Positions 56,720 to 64,000 of a stretch of DNA of 64,000 bases are shown piece after piece. The first letter of the stretch is position 1, and each line of letters opens with the position of its first letter. Source of the stretch: Rana temporaria (taxonomy: Eukaryota > Chordata > Amphibia > Anura > Ranidae); NCBI RefSeq assembly GCF_905171775.1, contig NC_053501.1, positions 17,559,754 through 17,623,753 on the forward strand, written 5' to 3'. Made by a program: the position numbers and the translations under genes. The notes under the pieces are model-generated. The model worked only from the letters and a program-made list of their open reading frames with translations. It made no database searches and was not told where the DNA came from.

Positions 56720-57721
56720 AAAGTTCCTGGGGGACTTTGTGTTTGCATTACATATTTGGGCATCTCTGTGGTGCTCAAGTTTTGTCCTCAGAGCTGCGAA
56801 GCATTGTGTTCTACTAATTTTATCTAAGTATCATTTGTATAGTGCCTGAATATTTTGTTTGTTTCAAGGAGGAGGTGCCATTTAACCCTCTAATGACTAA
56901 GCGCTGATACTTGTGCTAAACTCATCTACCTCTTTGTCCCCTGCTCCATCTGTCAACCACTTGTCATATGAAACTTCAATAAAAAGGATTTTTGGAAGTG
57001 CAGCCGTCCGGAATTATTTCTTCACGTTACGGTGTGAAGGACATGCCCCCTGGTGGACATCATCAAGTCACACTGGGCCAATAAGATTATTCTGCAGACT
57101 CTATATGTAGTGATGTTCTTGGCAGCCTTCAGAATAGGGGAAGCAAAAACCATGATTCAACTAGGCTGAAGACTCAAGGAAAAAAGGTGTGTACAATATT
57201 GTTTAGTTGGAAAAAAAAGCAGCCAAGAGTGGGGGCAACCTGGACTTGGGTTTGCCATAAAACCCAGTAAGTAATGACACCTGTAGCAATGGGTAGAGTT
57301 GGGTACTCCAAAAAAAATCCGACCTTGGGGGGCTACAGAGACCAGCATCCACCAAGCGATTCAAACACTGAACTATCAGTTTTTGGGTGGAACGGACTTT
57401 TGTTTAACGTCATAATTCCCAAATACTATTGAAGACTTATAAATAGAAATATATTTATATATATATATGTACATACATACATCACAGCACTACAAAAAGA
57501 ACAGTAAGGCTTTCTGTACAGATATATTAATTCACATTACTTTTAGTAATATAATATTTCTGTAATAAATTTTGTAAGAAGCTGCAAAACTATACAGACA
57601 ACAATACACATTCAATTTTAAATTTGTTTCCCAGCATGCTTTGAGATAAACAAAGGTCCAGGCAAACGTATAAAGAAAATACAAAAGTTGTATCGCTATA
57701 GGTGTACCTGCATTAATAACA
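56720..57721. other. No feature supported
   Basis: Unique-looking AT-rich DNA with a short TA/CATA tract at 57455-57482. Confidence 0.35.
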
Positions 57722-58110
57722 GCTACATTTAAAGGCCAACTGCAGTCAACGCTTTTGTATTGAGTGGGGAAAAGTCAGAACCTCTGTCAGGTTTTTATTG
57801 GTGGTCCGGGTCCCCTTCTGGGGAGAATTCACATGACGTATTGTCAAATCAGGATTTGATGGGAAATCTCCCCAACACAGCGGCCGGTACACGTTGCTGT
57901 GTTTGCAGTCCCTCTTTCCTCATTGGCTCACTGACTTTGACAGCAACGGGAGCCAATGGCGCTTCGCTGCTGTTTCAGTCAATGAGGAGAGAGAGTCCCG
58001 GACAGCAGAGTCTCTCGTGGAACCCTGCTGGATCGAGATGGGGCTCAGGTTAAGTACTGTATATGCTACTAAAAATCAATGCTTCATAAATAAGCCGAGA
58101 TTGACATAAA
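57722..58110. repeat. Dispersed ranid-type repeat
   Basis: aaaggccaactgcagtcaac, then gacagcaacgggagccaatg and aggttaagta; related to 10030-10190. Confidence 0.6.
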
Positions 58111-58225
58111 TCCTTTATAAGAGACATTCAGTGCCTTGTGTTACAGTTCTGAAAGGGCAGCCGCTACTGAACTATACAGCTGTAAATGTATTTAGTGTCT
58201 AAATATGTCTCTCTATGAAAATTCA

Positions 58226-58650
58226 GACTTCATTAGTAATGGATGGAAGGTGGAGTAGGATTGCCCACTTCGAAAATAAGTCTAAGTAAACATGGACATC
58301 AAATTTCAGCACCAAAAGTCTCTTGCGTTTCCTTTTAAAGTATACTCAGCCAAATCACACAATGCACACAAGTGCAAAGTTACCGAAGGTGACCTGCACA
58401 TCAATTTAAGACTTCTGCCCTTGTTCCCTCAATGACCCAAAAGCCAGGCTCCCCTCTTGGCTGGCTCGCCAAATAACACAATACACATACGTGTTAAAAT
58501 GACCAAAGACTGAACCATACACCGTGTTGGAACTTTGCCCTAGTTCTCTCAATGTCCCCAAAGATAGCCCTCTCCACTTGCTGGTAGTCCATAAGATGGC
58601 CTGATCTTTCCCCAGTTCTGGGAGGGGAATAGTCAAACTATTCAAAGGAC
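58226..58650. repeat. Repeat partner of 61205-61795
   Basis: From ggatggaaggtggagtagga to gccccagttctgggagg-type sequence, colinear with 61212-61775 at high identity. No coding motif in the minus-strand frame. Confidence 0.8.
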
Positions 58651-59182
58651 AATAAGAACTCCCAACATCAAAGAAGCTTATCACATACAAAGACTTTTCA
58701 ATTAGTTGAAGAATCCCTGTACAATCTGGAAAAACCTTTTCTCCTCTTAACTCGTGGACTCTGCTTTAGTCTGCTAAATGAGTTGCACAGGAAACAGCAA
58801 CAGATTTCAACACTACAGAAGACTGATAAGCATCTACCTGACCCTCGTTTCTTGCGAAGCATCTTCATGGCTGGCCTAACTTGCTGTATCTACAGCAGAA
58901 AACAAAGAACCCCCCAAAAAATTGAGAGTCATGACTGGGAATAAACAATTTTTTTTAATTAGAGTATAAAATGTATAATTATTTCTGGTATAATTTGAGA
59001 TTTACAAAACCCAACAGGACAGCCCTTGACAGATTAGCGCCATTACTTTAACACAAATGCAACTATCGATTTGTGCAGCATTCGACACAGCTCTGTTGTA
59101 TGCACTGAGCTACCCAGCTATAAAGCTACAAAATACTATGTATTAAAATGTTTATTGTTTATATCTTCTCCTATTACACTTA

Positions 59183-59793
59183 GGCCTCGTACACACGATA
59201 GGTTAAACAGAGGACAATGGTCTGATGGAGCGTTTTCATCGGTCAAAACCGATCGTGTGTGGGCCCCATAGGCTATTTAACCATCGGTTAAAAAAAGCCA
59301 ACGTGCTTTAAATTTAACCAATGGATTCCTAACCGATAGGTCAAAACCGATCGTTAGTAGGCATGACCATCGGTTAAAAATCCACGCATGCTCAGAATCA
59401 AGTCGATCCATGCTTGGAAGCATTGAACTTAATTTTTTTCAGCACGTCGTTGTGTTTTACGTCACCACGTTCTGACACGATCGCTTTTTTAACTGATGGT
59501 GTGTGGGCGCGACGGACCTTCAGTCAGCTTCATCGGTTAACCCAGTGTTTTTCAACTCCAGTCCTCAAGGCACACCAACAGGTCATGTTTTCAGGCTTTC
59601 CATTATTTTGCACAGGTGATTTGATCAGTTTCACTGCCTTAGTAATCACCACAGCCGTTTCATCTAAAGGAAATCCTGAAAACATGACCTGTTGGTGTGC
59701 CTTGAGGACTGGAGTTGAAAAACACTGGGTTAACCGATGACAACGGTCCTTTAGACCATTCTCATCGGATGGACTGATCGTGTATACGAGGCC
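59183..59793. mobile_element. ggcctcgtacacacgat MITE with TTA duplication
   Basis: Ends ggcctcgtacacacgatagg and atcgtgtatacgaggcc with TTA at 59180-59182 and 59794-59796. Interior ggttaaccgatg-type words are inverted. Holds a nested hAT MITE. Confidence 0.9.
59543..59727. mobile_element. Nested hAT MITE with perfect 8-bp duplication
   Basis: cagtgtttttcaactccagt ... actggagttgaaaaacactg, flanked by GGTTAACC at 59535-59542 and 59728-59735. The arms pair over about 60 bp. Confidence 0.95.
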
Positions 59794-59997
59794 TTAAAGT
59801 TCATTAAAGTGCCACTGCAAATGTTTTACATTCCGACAAAGTTTTTACAACGTATGTGAAATAAAAATGTATGAAGCTGAAAAGTCAAAATTAATCAACT
59901 TACTCCCCCCTCATGGCCTCCTTATCCACAATGTCCCATTTATTAACCAAATGTACCATGGTCATAATTATGCTTAGAAAAGAAAATAGAAGAACAT

Positions 59998-60712
59998 CGT
60001 ACCTACTGTGATACACGAAAGGAGGCTTAGTAATGTTTTGGGGCAGCTTTGCTGCATATGGCACAGGGTGGCTTGAATATTGAAATCTCAAGACTATTAA
60101 GGAATTCTGGAATGAAGCTTACTGCTGAGTGTCAGAAAGCTCTGTCTCAGTTCAAGGTCATGGGTCCGCCAACAGGAGAATGACCCAAAACACAAAGCTA
60201 AAAGCACCCCAAAATGGCTGAGAACAAAAACACAGGACTATTCTGAGGGTGCTTACTATGCACCCTGATCTGAATTCCATTGAACATCTATTGAAAGAGC
60301 TACAATATGCAGTCTGGAGAAGACATCCTATGAAGCAGAGTCAGCTGAAGCAGTTGGCGTAAGAAGAGTAGGGCCAATCTACCTGCTGGCAGACACTGAA
60401 GTCTTGCTTAGCGATATAGAAAATCACTTGTTTACCGCAATTGCCTCTAAAGGTTGTGCAACAAAATATTAGGGTAAAGAACCCATCATTTTTGTCCATT
60501 CTATTTGATCTGTTTTAATATTTTAAATATTCTGTTTGAACAAAAATGAAAAGCAAAATCTAATTATTATTATTATTATTAATAATAAATACAGAATAGA
60601 CCACGATGGATGCCAATTATTTTGGCCAGTTTCAAGTCATTTCAGAGAAAATTGTGGGTTCCTCTTTTTTCACGGAAAGTTACCAAACAATTTTGCCGAC
60701 ATCTGTATAGTA
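59998..60712 (+). pseudogene. Tc1 transposase relic, C-terminal two-thirds
   Basis: The plus strand, with frame changes, reads KGGLVMFWGSFAAYGTG, then a DPKHKA-type word (ccaaaacacaaagct) around the second aspartate, then MHPDLNSIEHLLKELQYAVW, where the family has PDLNPIEHLW; the last acidic residue is in that word. It ends with QLKQLA and ATKY-like remnants and the terminus ccgacatctgta. Several stops and frameshifts; no left terminus found. Dead element. Confidence 0.75.
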
Positions 60713-60851
60713 GCAGTGTAAGGATCTATGGGTTTTCCCATTATAACCTGGGCACCCACCCGTTTCTACTAAATGCTTTCTGGAGCCAACTAGGTGAATG
60801 CCATGGGCCTTTTTTGTCAGTTGGATTGGCTGTAGAACGGGAGGGGGGTGA

Positions 60852-60895
60852 ATTAATTATTACTATTATTATTATAATTATTATTAATTCAGCTT
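60852..60895. repeat. (ATT)n microsatellite
   Basis: attattactattattattat and the like; a similar tract is at 60562-60590. Confidence 0.9.
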
Positions 60896-61204
60896 CACTT
60901 TAAATTGAATTCTTAATATATAATGTACATCAACATAAATCTGGATTTAAAAGAAAGTAGTTTACCCCAACGATAAACATTTAAGTTGGTAGAGAATTTC
61001 AGTTTAGAAAAGTTTAGAACTACCGTATTTACTAGCTAAATTATTTAAAAAAACAGGCAGCGCTAAACTCAAGAAAAGCTTGTGATACATTTTAAGTGGA
61101 CAAATTTTCAGCGGCTACCCTTTAAACACGAAAAAGTTGTAAAATTAAGAAAGTATATACCAAGGCAGCGCTAAAACACACCAATACAATTTTTAATATA
61201 GACA

Positions 61205-61795
61205 TTGTTGGTAATGGATGGAAGGTGGAGTAGGATTGCCTACATCTGCCAAAAGTTGAGAACAACAATAAGTCTAAGTCACAGGTCTTCAAACTACGGC
61301 CCTCCAGTTGTTCAGGGACTACAATTCCCATCATGCCTAGTCATGTCTGTGAATGTCAGAGTTTTACAATGCCTCATGGGATGTGTAGTTCCGCAACAGC
61401 TCGAGGGCCGTAGTTTGAGGATCCCTGGTCCAAGTACACATGGACAACAAATTTCAGCACCAAAGAAGTCTCTTGCCTTTCCTGTTAAAGTTTACATAGC
61501 CAACTCCCACAGTGCATACGTGCAAATTTACCAAAGGTGACCCTTAGACATCTGGCCTTGTTCCCTCAATGACCTCCAAAGCCAGGCTCCTCTCTTGGCT
61601 GGCTTTCCAAATCACACAATACACATACATGTTAAAAATCGCCAAAGACTGAACCATGCACCCATGTTGGAACTTTGCCATTGCGCTCTCAATGTCCCCA
61701 CAGATAGCCCTTTTCACTTGCTGGTAGTGCATATGATGGCCTGGTCCTGCCCCAGTTCTGGGAGGAGAACAGTCAACCTAGGGGTATGTCTGCCT
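61205..61795. repeat. Repeat partner of 58226-58650, split by a hAT MITE
   Basis: Colinear with the first copy except for the insertion at 61280-61427 and a short left difference. Confidence 0.8.
61280..61427. mobile_element. hAT MITE (cttcaaactacggccctcc)
   Basis: cacaggtcttcaaactacgg ... ccgtagtttgaggatccctg, flanked by gtctaagt (61272-61279) and gtccaagt (61428-61435). The uninserted sister copy near 58270 (gtctaagtaaacatgg) shows the original site. Confidence 0.92.
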
Positions 61796-61819
61796 TGGTA
61801 TATATACACATTTTCTTAA

Positions 61820-62035
61820 AGTGGTAGTAAACCCTCCTATCGTTTTCAGCCAAGGAAGCTGCCATCTTGGCCTCGGTTTAATCTACAACTGTCATGCTGC
61901 ACATGTGATCAGTTAGGACACCGGCCAAGCCATTGGATGGCTTGACAGTTTGGTTGAGAGCACAACCAATGGGAGTGTTACATTTCCGGTACGTGACGGA
62001 AAGGTAACTGTTTAATGGATGGGTTTACATCCGCT
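61820..62035. mobile_element. TTAA-flanked short MITE
   Basis: agtggtagtaaaccc ... gggtttacatccgct with TTAA at 61816-61819 and 62036-62039. Same class as 48707-49466. Confidence 0.75.
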
Positions 62036-62319
62036 TTAATTTTACACTATCACTAGCTGGTTCCTGTGGCATGGAACTATGTTGGTGGCTTACTGTTCAG
62101 TACTGCCAATAATCCTATGCCAACATTTATTCCCCGTTATTGTAGCAGCATGACCACTGAATAAACAAGATAACTGTGGAACTTCACAAGAAAGTATAGA
62201 AAGAGCTAAGCATGTTCACTATGCCAAGCATAGTTTTTATAGTCAACAAAAGTGAAGTGCATTCTGGAGCTGCATTATTTATTCATGCTCAGGCTGTGTG
62301 AAAGTATCTTACATACTAA

Positions 62320-63070
62320 GGCCCGGATTCACAAAGCACTTACGCCGACGTATCTCCAGATACGCCGCGTAAGTGCAAATATGCGCAGTCGTATCTATGC
62401 GCCGGACTCAGAAACTAAGATACGCCTGAAAATAGGCTTCATCCGACCGACGTAACTTGCCTACGCCGGCGTAGAGTGGGCGCATATTTACGCTGGACGT
62501 ATTTGGCGCTCCCATTGATTTTCTATTCACATATGCAAATGAGGGAGATACGTCGATTGACGAATGTACATCCGTCCGACGCAGTGCGCGTAAAGTCATA
62601 CGTCCGGCGTAAAGTTATGCCCCATAAAGGAGGTGCAACTCAGCAGCATCCATGCAAATGGCTGCACCAGGGAACACAAGCCAACGTATTTTACGTAGTT
62701 TACATAGGACGTGAATATGACTAAGCGTAGGTTACGTTCACGCCGTAGGCAGTGATCCGCCGTATCTTAGGGAGTAGTTCCGACGTGATTCTGAGCATGC
62801 GCACTGGGATTCGTCCACGGGACAGCGCATGCGCTGTTCATTATACGTATCTGTCTGAGACTCAGCCCATCATTTGCATGGGGTCACGCCTCATTTGCAT
62901 GGCTCACGCCCACTTCCACCTACGCCGGCTTACGCCTAGGAAACCCAGCGCAGATTTGGCAGCACTGGCTTTGTGAATCCAGGGCTTGTCTCTCTGCGCT
63001 GCGTCGGCGTAGCGTAAAGGAGATACGCTACGGCGGCATAAATATGCGTCGATGTATGTGAATCCGGGCC
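62320..63070. mobile_element. Harbinger-like MITE, complete (copy J)
   Basis: Ends ggcccggattcacaaagc and tgtgaatccgggcc with TAA at 62317-62319 and 63071-63073. A diverged member of the family (core gagcatgcgcactgggattc). Confidence 0.9.
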
Positions 63071-63073
63071 TAA

Positions 63074-63278
63074 GTGTATACTTCCCTTTTGGGGTTTTAG
63101 ATACAGAGAAAAATATAGTCAAGGCTGGGGATGCGGGAGATTACCGACATCACACGTCACATGACCAACAGTCCAAACAATCTGGACTGGGTTATCGGTT
63201 CTGCATTCAGGCATGCAATAAAGAAACATCCAAATTGTAACATAGGTTAGGATTTTACACATCTTACCCATATTACAT
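63074..63278. other. No feature seen
   Basis: Short unique-looking spacer between the MITE and the Tc1 element. Confidence 0.4.
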
Positions 63279-64000
63279 ACACTATATTGTCAAAAGTATT
63301 GGAACACCTGAACTTTAATTGGCATCTTAGTCCATAGGGATCAATATTGAGTTGGCCCACCCTTTACAGCTATAACAGCTTCAACTCTTCTGGGAAGGCA
63401 GTCCACAAGGTTTAGGAGTGTGTCTATGGGAATGTTTGACCATTCTGCCTTGAAGAGCATTTGTGAGGTCAGGCACTGATGTTGGACAAGATGGCCTGGC
63501 TCGCAGTCTCCGCTCCTCTTCATCCCAAAGGTGTTCTATAGGGTAAGGGTCAGGACTCTGTGCAGGCCAGTAAAATGCCTCCGCCTCAAACTCGCTCATC
63601 CATGTCTTTATGGACCTTGCTTTGTATTCAGTCATGTTGGAACAGGAAGGAAACATCCCCAAACTGTTCCCACAATGTTGGGAGCATGAAATTGTCCAAG
63701 ATGTCTTGGTATGCTGACACCTTAAGAGTTCCCTTTACTGGAACTAAGGGGCCAAGTCCAACCCCTGAAAAAACAACTCCACACCATAATCCCCCCTCCA
63801 CCAAATAATTTGGACCAGTGCACAAAGCAAGATCGGTAAGGAAATGGAGTGAATTTGGGGTGGAGGAACTTGACTGGCCTGCACAGTGTCCACCCGATAG
63901 AACACCTCTGGGATGAATTAGAGTGGAGACTGGGAGCCAGGCCTTCTCGTTCTACAGAAGTATCTGACCTCACAAATACACTTCTGGAAGAATGGTCCAA
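63279..64000. mobile_element. Rearranged Tc1-like element, cut by the window end
   Basis: The left terminus tacactatattgtcaaaagtattgg and the inverted-repeat block are followed by minus-sense transposase (63460-63815) and, from about 63815, plus-sense transposase of the same gene. Both senses meet around cagtgcacaaagcaag. Confidence 0.85.
63341..63825 (-). pseudogene. Tc1 transposase, minus-sense part, degraded
   Basis: The minus strand reads, in two frames, VKGTLKVSAYQDILDNFMLP, TLWEQFGDVSFLFQHD (the second catalytic aspartate in FQHD), then, after a frame change, ARSIKTWMSEFEAEAFYWPA, QSPDPYPIEHLWDEEERRL and PTSVPDLTNAL, with NLVDCLPRRVEAVIAVKGGP at the end. The DD34E triad region is present but frame-shifted, and the N-terminal DNA-binding half is replaced by an inverted piece. 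Confidence 0.85.

Noticed and set aside
1..64000. CRISPR array, operons, ribosome-binding sites or other bacterial features
   Set aside because: The tandem arrays have no direct-repeat/spacer structure and the window is clearly eukaryotic.

Overview
This is eukaryotic, non-coding-rich DNA, almost certainly from an amphibian and most probably a ranid frog. The basis is the repeat content: dozens of short non-autonomous DNA transposons (PIF/Harbinger-like, hAT-like and TTAA-type), several Tc1-like elements, an L1/Tx1-like LINE fragment, and several dispersed repeats that I recognise from memory as typical of ranid genomes. There is no bacterial gene organisation, and nearly all long open frames lie inside tandem arrays or dead transposons.

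The one host gene I can support runs on the minus strand. Four segments with consensus splice sites join in compatible phases from right to left: a first coding exon at about 20.5 kb, then exons at 17.65-17.87, 12.36-12.53 and 5.92-6.02 kb. The reading frame leaves the window at the left. The predicted N-terminal part (about 184 residues) is Ser/Pro/Gly-rich, looks disordered and has two W-V-x-F-acidic motifs (WVSFNDD and WVHFEEP), of the kind that bind AP-2 in endocytic proteins such as stonins. I cannot name the gene. Its upstream promoter and any 5' non-coding exons would lie to the right.

Layout: 1-0.9 kb repeats; 1.4-4.7 kb a 23-bp satellite with a ~1.2 kb higher-order period; 4.7-5.5 kb a degenerate ~19-bp array; 5.9 kb exon; 6.6-11.6 kb MITEs and ranid repeats; 12.4 kb exon; 13.4-14.3 kb non-repetitive; 14.3-16.1 kb a hAT-like element with a 32-bp minisatellite and a nested MITE; 17.7 kb exon; 17.9-20.1 kb MITE plus a hAT element holding two nested elements; 20.5 kb exon; 20.9-22.0 kb a 33-bp array carrying perfect NF-E2-type sites; 24.8-25.3 kb 22-bp minisatellite; 25.7-28.2 kb MITEs and a Tc1 relic; 29.5-31.1 kb minisatellite; 31.3-33.2 kb MITEs; 33.6-34.9 kb 91-bp array; 35.5-38.7 kb Tc1 relics; 38.8-42.4 kb MITEs; 43.2-46.2 kb three arrays; 46.4-49.5 kb MITEs, one with a perfect 143-bp palindrome; 50.3-51.7 kb LINE and Tc1 relics; 52.2-53.3 kb array and MITE; 53.3-64 kb dispersed repeats, MITEs and two Tc1 relics.

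Most of the window is therefore a record of nested transposition and tandem expansion within the introns and 5' flank of one gene. Target-site duplications, and in one case an intact empty site elsewhere in the window, give the order of several insertions. Family names come from terminal motifs, target-site duplications and memory; no database search was possible.
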